This document shows, piece by piece, positions 55,230-64,000 of a stretch of 64,000 nt of DNA (positions within the stretch are counted from its first letter, which is position 1; the number at the start of each line of letters is the position of its first letter). The position numbers and the translations under genes were made by a program. Below the pieces are notes generated by a model. The model was not told the origin of the DNA. It did no database searches and saw only the letters and a program-made list of their open reading frames with translations. The DNA comes from Chelonoidis abingdonii (taxonomy: Eukaryota; Chordata; Testudines; Testudinidae): positions 147,708,088 to 147,772,087 of the forward strand of contig NC_133773.1 in assembly GCF_003597395.2 (NCBI RefSeq), in the 5' to 3' direction.

Positions 55230-57655
55230 GTGTGAAATGAGGAGGAGTCCCGGATGACTGAAATATGCTACTGGTATGGCCCCATCTGTACGAAAGAAGG
55301 GAGGAGGCATACGGTGAACTACAGGCAGTCAGCCTCACCTCCGTCCCTGAAATCAGTGGAGCATGGTCCTCAAAGAATTCAATTCTGACAGCACTTAGAG
55401 GAAGGAAAGTGATCCAGAACAGTCAGCATTTGTATCCGACAAGGGCAAGTCTGCCTGACTAACCTACTTGCCTTCTATGAGAGATAACGGTCTGTGGATG
55501 AGAGGAATGCAGTGGACGTGTTATTTCTTGCTGTGCAGCTTTTGTACGGTTCTCCCACAGTTATTTCTTGCCAGCAAGTTAAGTAGTATGGGTGAATGAA
55601 TGGACTGTAAGGTGGATGAAAGCTTTGCGTAGATCGTCGGGCTCAATGAGGTAGCGATCATGGCTCCATGTCTAGTTGGCAGCCTTGGTATTCAGCAGTG
55701 CCCAAAGGGTTCGTCTCGGCCCTGTACAGTGTCGCCGGGGCTCGACCTCTCACGGGCATGGGGAGCCACGCCGGCTCCTACCCTGATGGTTCCGGGGAAT
55801 TAGCTCCGCAGGGGGTCTCCCACTGGTCTAGCCCTCTGCTGTTGCGGCTGAACTCCGTTCGCCCGGCCCTGACTCAGGGCGGGTCGCCCGTTAAGTTCTG
55901 GGAGGTTCGGGCCTCAGTCAGGCTGAGGGACAGTAGTACACAGTATTAAGCCAGCCTAGGTCAGAGTGGCTGCCGCAAATGCTGAGTCGGGCTCGGCTCC
56001 CAGTCAGGGCGAGCACACAACAACAGTGCTTCCGCCTCCTCAGGCGGGGGAGAGGGTCGAGATGCACGCAGGGTGGGTGGTTGGAGCGGGGGGAACGGGG
56101 GGGGGCCAAAGCCCGCCACTCCATCTGCGCCCTCAGCTGGGGCTCCTAGAGCGGCCAAGATCCGCTGCTTAGTACCGTGGGGACCTGGCTGCAACACCAC
56201 TTGGCTTGGTCGTGCTACAGCCAGACTGGGGTTGGCTGCCCCCGGGCTACTTCCACACTCCCCTTTGGGGCTTACTTGGGTCCTGGTGTTGGCCTCTGGG
56301 GGATCCAGGAACATGGGTTCGTTGGGGCAGGGGTTGGTCGGCAGGCCTGGCAGCTCCTCTGGGTAGCGGGTGCAGGGCAGGTCCGGCAACTCCTCCGGAT
56401 GGTGGGAGCAGGGCAGGTCCGGCAGCTCTTCCAGGTAGCGGGTACGGGGCAGGCCCGGCCAGTCTGGGCAGCTGCCTCGGGCCGCGGGAGCTTCCCAGTC
56501 ACGGGCTCCACTAGGGACATCTGCTCTCCCCAGTGGCTGGGCTCCTACTAAGCTCTGAGGGCCAGCTTTTATACTTCCGGGTCACCGCCTGACCCTCTGA
56601 GAGGCGGGCTCAGAGCTCCCTGGCTCCGCCCACTCTGGCCTCCGGATGGGCTCTTCCTCCTCTGGGGCGGTGGGGAGCCACACTGCCTCACTACAGGCCA
56701 GTTTTGTTCAGTATCTGTATTAATGATCTGGAGGATGGCATGGACTGCACCCTCAGCAAGTTTGCAGATGACACTAAACTGAGAGGAGTGGTAAATACGC
56801 TGGAGGGTAGGGATATGATACAGAGGGACCTAGACAAATTAGAGGATCAAGCCAAAAGAAATCTGATGAGGTTCAACAAGGACAAGTGCAGAGTCCTGCA
56901 CTTAGGACAGAAGAATCCCATTCACTGTTACAGACTAGGGACCAAATGGCTAGGAAGCAGTTCTGCAGAAAAGGACCTAGGGGTTCCAGTGGACGAGAAG
57001 CTGGATATGAGTCAACAGTGTGCCCTTGTTGCCAAGAAGACTAACGGCATTTAGGGCTGTGTAAGTATGGGCATTTCCAGCAGATCGAGAGATGGATCAT
57101 TCCCGTCTATTCAACATTGGTGAGGCCTCGTCTGAAGTACTGTGTCCAATTTTGGGCCCACACTACAAGACAGATGTGGAAAAATTGGAAAGAGTCCAGC
57201 GGAGGGCAAAGAAAATGATTAGGGGGCTGGAGCACATGACTTATGAGGGGAGGCTGAGGGAACTGGGATTGTTTAGTATGCAGAAGAGAAGAATGAGGAG
57301 GGATTTGATAGCTGCTTTCAACTACCTGAAAGGGGTTTCCAAAGAGGATGGATCTAGACTGTTCTCATTGGTACCACGTGACAGAACAAGGAGTAATGGT
57401 CTCAAGTTGCAGTGGGAGAGGTTTAGATTGGATATTAGGAAAAACGTTTTCACTGGGAGGGTGGTAAAGCACTGGAATGGGTTACCTAGGGAGGTGGTAG
57501 TATCTCCTTCCTTAGAGGTTTTTAAGGTCAGGCTTGACAAAGCCCTGGCTGGGATGATTTAGTTGGGAATTGGCCCTGCTTTGAGCAGGGGGTTGGACTA
57601 GATGCCTCCTGAGGTCCCTTCCAACCCTGATATTCTATGATTCTATGAACAGCTC
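55230..57655 (+). mobile_element. CR1 LINE, 5'-truncated, split by a solo LTR
   Basis: The left part (55230-55722) has degraded reverse transcriptase text (GELQAVSLTSVPEISG; ATGTCTAGTTGGCAGCC). After the LTR insertion it continues with [20 protein letters not shown], the FADDTKL catalytic site, [40 protein letters not shown], then [20 protein letters not shown] and [20 protein letters not shown]. It ends in the classic tail CCTTCCAACCCTGATATTCT plus ATGATTCTATGA at about 57640. The right part has long open frames of 116 and 156 codons, so it is among the youngest LINE copies here. Confidence 0.92.
55723..56695 (-). mobile_element. Solo LTR inserted in the CR1 LINE
   Basis: Read on the minus strand it starts TGTAGTGAGGCAGTGTGGCT and contains GGTGACCCGGAAGTATAAAA, matching the solo LTR at 13312-14336. 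It ends at TGTACA (plus-strand position 55723). Flanks are GGCCC (55718-55722) and GGCCA (56696-56700), a target duplication with one change. Length 973 bp. Removing it rejoins the CR1 sequence ('GGCC' then 'AGTTTTGTTCAG'). Confidence 0.83.
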
Positions 57656-57877
57656 TCCTCAACCCTTTCTACCATGGGCTGCCCATCTGCTTAACCTGGC
57701 AGATCTCTGGGGAAGAGACTTTGGCTGCTGTTAGGATATAGATATTCAGGCCTGTCTGCAAAGGCCTATACTTTAAGAATTTAGGTGTACTGTATCACTT
57801 AGCTAGTTACGATGATAAGAGAGAATCAAATCACTGCCTGTATGGTCACATCCTCACGATTCTAAACAGTCACATCT
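57656..57877. other. Short intergenic spacer
   Basis: Sequence between the CR1 tail and the next transposon. Nothing recognised. Confidence 0.4.
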
Positions 57878-59997
57878 GGGTACGTCTAGCTACTACCAGG
57901 ATTATTCCAATTTTACATAAACCGGTTCTGTTAAAATCGATTGATAAATCAGTGCACCGCAGCCACACTAAGCACATAATTCGCGGTGTGCATCCACGGT
58001 ACTGGTGCTGCGTCGATTTCCGGAGCGTTTTGGCTACTGTGGTAGCATCTGGTTAGTATCCATAGTGTTAAGCAGTCCCCCCCCATTGATGTTCCAGTGA
58101 GATCCCAATGCCTAGTGTGGAAAACAGCGTCGGGTGATTTGGTAAATGTCATCACTCATTCCTGTTCCTCCTTGAAAGGCAACAGCAGATACATTTCGCG
58201 CCCTTTTCCCTGGAATGCCCTGGCGGGACTCCATGCATGGATACCATGGAGCTCATTTTGGTTTTGTCACTGTCACCGTATGTGTATGAATGCGCGATCG
58301 AGGAGGACTGCAGTGCTACACGAGCGCATTCATTGCCTTGTGCAAGGTAGCGAGATGGTTACACTTGTCTGTACTGTCTGCTGCTGCCATTTGTAAATTG
58401 GGATGAATACGGTTACCAGTCATTCTGTACATCTGCTGTGCCATTGTAATTGGCAACAAGATGACTGCTTATCAGTCGTCTGTACTGTCTACTGCTGTCA
58501 TGGGTCTCCTGGCTGCCCCTCGCTGAGGTCAGCCGGTGGCACAAGGCACAAAATGAGATGCTCCTGAGAGTCATCCTCCTTTATGGTTATCTAAAGATAG
58601 AGTCAGGCTCCTGCCTAGGATATGGAGCATGTTGTACTAGAGAACAAGTTACGATGACATGAGAGAGCAAGTCAGTAGACCACAGCAATGTTATTGAGAT
58701 CGAATGAGGCTCATCATCTAGGGGGTGCCCTGCAAAACCCACAACTTGCTTCCCTCCTCCCCAACCTTCCTTGGGCTACCGGTGGCAGTGTCCCCATCTT
58801 GTGTGATGAATGGTAATAAAGATGCAGGGAATAGAACAACTGTATTTATGTAGACGAATGAGGGAGAGCAGCCTCCAGCTGCTATGATAGTCCAAGCGAG
58901 TACGGATCTTCTTTAGACATGAAAGGGGGGGGGTAATGGAACTCAGCCCAGTTGCTATGATGGGAAGGTTAGCACCGTTCTGTACATCACCGGAATGATG
59001 GTACGAGTCATTCCTATTTTTACCCAGGCACGCCCCGGCCGACTTCACCTGAGGGCCGCCAAGAGCAACTTCCAGGATGATGAGGACAGCTATCTAGTCC
59101 TTTTGTACTAGTACCGTCCTGCCACCGGTGGAAATGAGGGGGAAAGAAGGGATGGTCTGCTATTACATTGCGGCAGCACCGCGTCTACAGCAGCTGCGTA
59201 GACATAGAGTGCATATAAAAAAGTCAGAATACGATTTTTTTCCCTTTTCTTTCACAGGGATGGGAGGGTGGCAATTGACGTCATAAACTTGACACGCAGC
59301 CCGGAAAATATTTTGACCCTTCAGGCATTGGGCTCGCCAAGATGCAAGATGCTTTTGGAGACCTGCCGGGGAACTGTGGGTAAACTGAATGCCTCCGTAC
59401 CCCTCCTCCCTCCATGAGTGTCCATCTTGATTCTGGCTTTCCGTTGCTCGAGTCTAGTAAGTCCCCGACAGCATGTGCTGTAGACTTTGTTATAGCCTGG
59501 ACGATTTTTTTTTCAAATGTTTCTCATTTCGTCTTCTGTAACAGAGCTGTGATAGAACGATTTGTTCCCTGATACATCAATCAGATCCAGTATTTCGTAC
59601 GTCCATGCTGGAGCTTTTTGTGGATTTGGCACTGCATCACACACTGTGCTGATCAAAGCTCCACGCTGGGCCAACAGGATATGAAATTCAAAGTTCGCGG
59701 GGCTTTCCATTCGACCTGGGCCAGTGCCATCCGAGTTCGTTGCTGTCCAGAGCAGTCACAATGGTGCATGATGATGTAACGCTCGAGGCCCACCCATACG
59801 TGTTGCAGCCACATAATCCTATACCGAGTATGGTAATTACTGAGTTTCAGCGCTATCCTCTCGTCAGGGAGGATGTACAAGAAAACCGGTTTAGAGAGGC
59901 CTTATATCAATATAAAGGTCCTCGTTTGTATGTACGGGTGCAGCGTTCAATCGGTTTAAGCACTAGCTAAATCGTTTAACGCGTATAGACCAGGCCC
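57878..59997 (-). mobile_element. Harbinger-like DNA transposon relic with Myb/SANT-like coding remnant
   Basis: Left end GGGTACGTCTAGCTACTACC and right end (inverted) GGGCCTGGTCTATACGCGTT look like related termini, each followed by AAACCGGT or AAACCGAT motifs. On the minus strand near 59700-59515 an open frame reads ESPANFEFHILLAQRGALIS and PQKAPAWTYEILDLIDVSGN; the 'APAW...E.LDLI' text matches the start of Myb/SANT-like DNA-binding domains carried by PIF/Harbinger-type elements. No transposase was found. The 3-bp target duplication expected of Harbinger could not be confirmed, so limits and class are tentative. Confidence 0.55.
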
Positions 59998-60780
59998 ATT
60001 GATAAAAGGTGCCTATTGGGCTATTAGGAATACAATCCTGTCCTGACTACTGCTCACCTCCGGAGGACGGGTAGAAGCCTAGAAGATGAAAACAAACTTT
60101 GTTTAGTAAGCATCCTGTCTGTAGTACTCACTTATGGAAACCCTATTCGTCTGGAGTTTAGTTGGGAAATCCTCACTCTGATTGTTTGTGTGATGTTTAT
60201 ATGCTGCGTCTCTGTCTTGTTCTGTAAGTGTTTCTATCTGGCTTGGTGCTGAAAACTAATGAATGTGGTGAATATAATTGCGTTAAATACCATTACAATG
60301 TTTAGATTGTTAGTTAATTTCAGGAAGAGATGATTGGCTCAAGGAAATAGCTAAGCAAACTAGGTTTACTATATCGTGCTGCAGTCATCGGGAAGGGTGG
60401 AGGAAATGGGAACGGGGCTGGATGGAGGAATTAAAATCATGTCTTGCTAAAGCAAAAGAAATGGAACAGAGATGGCACAGAACAGGGACACGAGGCAAGG
60501 CGTGGTGTCAGAATGCGGAGGGGAACTGAGAGGACTGGATTCATGATTGCTGGAAGTTCTCCATAAAATCACATTGTTTGCGCCTTTGGACTTCGAGTAA
60601 TTGTTGCTCTCTGTTCATGCGCAAGAAGATAGGGAGAGAGGGTGCAGAGATAGTCCCTAACAGCGCCTCTGCCATTGCACTTTGTGCCCAGCACAGCACG
60701 GATCCCAGCTCCAGATGGCATAGAACATGACTCTTAAGTCACGTCTATGAAAACACGCAGCGTTCTCCCGAAGGAACCGT
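59998..60780. other. Intergenic sequence upstream of the third small ORF
   Basis: No gene recognised. Near 60738-60800 it becomes similar to the 5' region of the 52066 ORF (AACCGTTTGTTTCCCCC). A GTCACGTC motif near 60739 is a half-match to a cAMP-response element. Confidence 0.45.
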
Positions 60781-60901
60781 TTGTTTCCCCCATCCCTGTC
60801 AGCCTCACCATGGCTTCTTCTCCTTGTGTGCTCACAGGGCGGGCACTGCCTCTGCAGAGAAACCACAACTCAAGTGGACACCAGGCCAGAGGCCCTGAGA
60901 C

Positions 60902-61231
60902 ATGCATCCTGTCAGAAGAGACATCCTTCATGGTATCAGGAGCGTGCTGTGCTTCCTTGCTGCTGCAATCATCTTAATCCTCCTGATCCGCATCGGCAGC
61001 ATCTTTCTCTTCTCCCTCTTCCTGGCCGGGGTCATTTTAGTCAACAAGGTATTACCAGCCATCCTCGTCTGCTTCAAAGCCCTGCTGCCCGTCACAGAAG
61101 TCTTGCTCAATAAGCAGTTCTGAGCTCTGGTCATCTTCCTCATTTCCCTGTCTCCACCCATCTTCCTCTACCTCTACGTGCAGAAGATACTGCTGCCCGT
61201 GTTTGTTAAGTTGCTTCGGCTTACTTGGTGA
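60902..61231 (+). pseudogene. Small hydrophobic membrane protein, family member 3, with in-frame TGA at codon 74
   Basis: The frame begins MHPVRRDILHGIRSVLCFLA, clearly paralogous to the 52066 ORF, and continues with three hydrophobic segments to LLNKQF, where TGA (61121-61123) stops it at 73 residues. The same frame then continues for 35 codons (ALVIFLISLSPPIFLYLYVQ and on to LLRLTW, TGA at 61229-61231) and still matches member 1: GCTCTGG.CTTCTTCCTCAT against GCTCTGG.CATCTTCCTCAT. The TGA aligns with CGG (Arg) of member 1, as expected for decay of a CGA codon. It may be a recent pseudogene, a truncated but working 73-residue protein, or a read-through case. A possible acceptor (GTGCTCACAG) lies 65 bp before the ATG. 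Confidence 0.6.
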
Positions 61232-63065
61232 GCAGTTCGAACAGCAACTATGCAGTACAGGCACCTGACCTGGCTATACCGTGGTGCCGTCTTTGTCAAT
61301 CCGATGACACAGGAAGGAGGAGAGGTAAGCGGGTGATGGGTCCGGGCCCTCTGATTACCTCTCCCCGCAGGAATTCCCTTCAGCTCCCGGATGAACTGGG
61401 GGCTGTGTGCTGCTGTGTTCCTAGTGGCTGGCTGGGTGGGTGGGTGTTACTGGGGTCATCAGTGGTCTGCGACAGAGCCAGCGTCCTCTGTTTACATGTC
61501 ATCAGGTGGGAGAACTGGGTCTAAACTGGTGTGGTCTGCACATTGAGGTGATTCGAAGGGGACATTGGCTTGAACTCTTTGAATTTTACTCTAGGTCTGT
61601 GTCTGTCAGGACTGGCCACGGCTGGTCTGCTCGCAGGCCTTAGGTTCAGCCAGGACTGGATGTGTCACATGATTGTGAGTCATTGCTGCCGGTGATCTTA
61701 GGTGCTCTGTTAAGCTGAGTGTGTAGGAGATAGATCAGGCAGAAATGCTTACTGTTGGGTGTGGTGCAGGGCTGTGGTACAGTCTGTTCTGCTTAGGGAC
61801 AGGTCTGCACAGGAGATGGAGGGGTAATTTCTGCTCGGGTAGACATACCAGCACCAGCTCTAATTGAGCCGCTGTGCTACACAACAGACGTGTAGCGACT
61901 GCAGCCTGAGCAGTGGAATGGGCCAGCTGCCTGGGGAACATGCCTGGGGTTCCAGAGGAGATTGTGTCGGGGCAGCTGGCCTGCCCCACCACTGGTGCTG
62001 CTCTGGCTACATTTCTATTTTTAGCATGCTAGTGTGATCCGAGCGAGTGTGGGTTGTGACGCTTCCAATGGTGATGCAAGAGTGTGAGGATCCTAAGGCT
62101 GTTAAAACCCAGGGAACAAACTCCTGGTTGGCTGTGAGTTCTACATGTAGATTTCACCAACCAACTGCACCATGTGCAAACTGCTCAGGCACCAAAACAG
62201 CTTCAACATGGAGTCACAGCCAGTCCCTTGGGGGTGCTCCGGGTTGTCTCGCCACCCAGCTGAGCGTCGCTCTGTGGACCGTTGTCCCTCACACCAAGAG
62301 TCACAGCAATGTTCAGCTTATTCGATCCCAAAGGCCCAGTCACTGACCCCAGGTCAGTTGTGCTTTAGCTCTCACACCAAAGATCGTTGTAGCCAATCCT
62401 GTAATAAACTCTATGAAGACGTGTTAAATAGGGAATGGAGCTGGGGAGTTATTTACAAGGTTAAAGCAGATAACATACACACACAAATGAGGTATAGTCT
62501 TAGGTTTCAAATGGTTACAGAGATTTTTATAATAAGTAAGTGTTATGTATCCTTTAGGGCTAGCCCAGGCTAAGCACCGGGGATCTCTTGCTTATGCCTA
62601 GAAACCTGGCCCCCAGAGTCCTAGCAACACAGAGATCTTAGTTCCTTAATGGTCTGGGGGTTTTATCCCCCTCTTTCCATTTGTCCTGAGCTGCAGATGG
62701 GAGGTCTCCACTTGCATGTCTCATCTTCACAGGGTGGAAGGTGGGACAATACGAATCTTTAATCTTTTTGCTGCTGGTTTCTCACTCCAGATGTGAGGAG
62801 GTTCCAGTTGTAAAATCCAACCAGAGCCCACCTGGTATGGATGGGTCTCCTCTTTTGGGAGGGGTGTAACAATGTCTGTAGAAGAGTTGCTCTCCCATGT
62901 GGTCACAGAGGCTCACACTCCACCTGCATGGAACACAAGTGTTACAGGTGAGATCAATACAGGCAGCAACTCACAAGCATTCACCAGAGTCCAGACACTA
63001 GACACTTCCTGAGAATTCTAATCTTTCTCCTGTTAATGTGAACCCAGATGTGCATCGGTCAGTGT
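61232..63065. other. Intergenic, no recognised gene
   Basis: Sequence downstream of the third small ORF. An AATAAA lies at about 62402, rather far for its poly(A) signal. No conserved ORF and no clear transposon. Confidence 0.45.
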
Positions 63066-63233
63066 CATAGAATATCAAGGTTGGAAGGGACCTCAAGAGA
63101 TCATCCAGTCCAACCCTCTGCTCAAAGCAGGACCAATCCCCAAATCCCTAAATGGCCCCCTCAAGGACTGAACTCACAACCCTGGGTTTAGCAGGTCAAT
63201 GCTCAAACCACTGAACTATCCCTCCCGCCACAG
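63066..63233 (-). mobile_element. tRNA-headed SINE with CR1-like tail (Cry I type)
   Basis: On the minus strand the head reads GGGATAGTTCAGTGGTTTGA (A box TAGTTCAGTGG) and GTTGTGAGTTCAGTCC (B box region), then TTGAGGGGGCCATTTAGGGA, and the CR1-type tail GGTCCCTTCCAACCTTGATA, TTCTATGACA. Better preserved than the copy at 33900. Confidence 0.87.
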
Positions 63234-64000
63234 TGTCGAGCTGAGACATGGGGGCTTTGGCATGACCTGACACCTGGCCTGGCAGCATCACATGAGTGTG
63301 GAAAATTACACCTCTCACTCCAGTGTAGATGTGCCCTTCGTCTCTCACTCTGGGGCTGTTACAGGAGTGGGCAGGTGAGGGTCTGTGGCCTGCGATGCGC
63401 AGGAGGTCAGAGAGGTGAGCACGATGGTCCCTTCTGGCCGTAAAATCTTATCGGTCTAGGATTTTCTTCTTGCTGGAACTGCTGCCTACAGGTTCTCTGG
63501 GAGAGATCCAGCAACAGGTACATGGTGCCCCAAACACAGGAGGTCTGGGAGCCGAAGTTACTCTGATGGTAGGTCTAGGATGCAGAGTTTCTTCCGAGGC
63601 CAGGCCTGTGCCCCTTGCTAGCTGCCTGTGTGGGCTGGCCTGTCTGGGGTCTCCCCGCACTTTGCTTTCTGTGTTATCTGCTGCCCTTTGCTCTTTCCTG
63701 GGTCCATTTTTCAGGGCTAGATTGAGCCAGGGCCTGAGCTGCACAGACCTCGGGCAGCCCTGGCAGGCACGGTGCCCTCGAGCGACTCCTTGGAGTCATG
63801 ATTCCTCCCTGTGCTGTTGGGCTGGTCCGTTCCTTTATGGCTTGGAATCGGTGCCTTAGAGGGGAAGAAATCCAAGGGCTGCTGTGTGCCCCGGAGTACA
63901 GCAGCAACTGCCAAGCTGGCATCCAGCCCATGAGCCCCACACTCCCCTTGTGACTTCACAAGCGGACAGCGGAGCCACCACCTTGCTGGGTTGCAGGCCC
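63234..64000. other. Right edge: LINE tail fragment and unique sequence
   Basis: A short LINE 3'-tail (CTGTGGCCTGCGATGCGCAG, GATGGTCCCTTCTGGCCG) lies near 63379-63450. The open frame at 63470-63859 (129 codons, Cys- and Leu-rich) has no similarity I recognise and is not called. Confidence 0.45.

Noticed and set aside
63470..63859. 129-codon Cys/Leu-rich ORF at the right edge
   Set aside because: No similarity and no supporting signals; may be part of something beyond the window, but cannot be supported.
1..64000. CRISPR arrays, operons or bacterial features
   Set aside because: The window is clearly vertebrate; repeats here are minisatellites and transposons.

Overview
This window is vertebrate nuclear DNA, most likely from a turtle (inference). 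The genes are split by GT-AG introns. The repeats are the usual sauropsid mixture: degenerate CR1/L3-type LINEs, hAT miniature elements with 8-bp target duplications, solo LTRs, and tRNA-headed SINEs with a CR1-like tail of the kind known from cryptodiran turtles. No prokaryotic feature is present.

The left third (positions 1 to about 19.1 kb, minus strand) is one recognisable gene, LOXL3 (lysyl oxidase-like 3). A signal peptide and four SRCR domains, each split over two main exons, are followed by the lysyl oxidase catalytic domain. I placed 15 exons with matching splice phases. Three things stand out. (1) The first half of SRCR domain 4 is encoded by two similar phase 0-0 exons (6912-7085 and 6602-6757), a candidate mutually exclusive pair. 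(2) A 60-bp in-frame exon (10623-10682) adds 20 basic residues inside SRCR2 that I do not find in the human protein as I remember it. (3) The last two coding exons (743-864 and 1-77) are clearly recognisable but carry many small insertions, which looks like an assembly-quality problem at the window edge. The introns carry several GC-rich minisatellites and nested transposons.

From 19.1 to about 30 kb is probably the first LOXL3 intron, leading to a CpG island (about 29.88-30.30 kb) that may hold the promoter and a non-coding first exon. From 30 to 64 kb most of the sequence is transposon debris: CR1/L3 LINEs, solo LTRs with target duplications, hAT elements and a Harbinger-like element with a Myb/SANT-like relic. 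DOK1, which lies beside LOXL3 in mammals, was not recognised here.

Within that repeat-rich stretch are small genes with no name I can give. Three related plus-strand ORFs (52066-52368, 52854-53198, 60902-61123/61231) encode small, very hydrophobic proteins of 73-114 residues that share an N-terminal R-D-[IL]-L-x-G motif; they look like a tandem family of multi-pass membrane microproteins. The third copy has an in-frame TGA where the first has CGG. A separate minus-strand ORF (38005-38133) encodes a 42-residue arginine-rich protein that resembles a protamine and has a TATA-like box at a suitable distance. These microprotein candidates are the most likely undescribed biology in the window, but they rest on sequence inspection alone.
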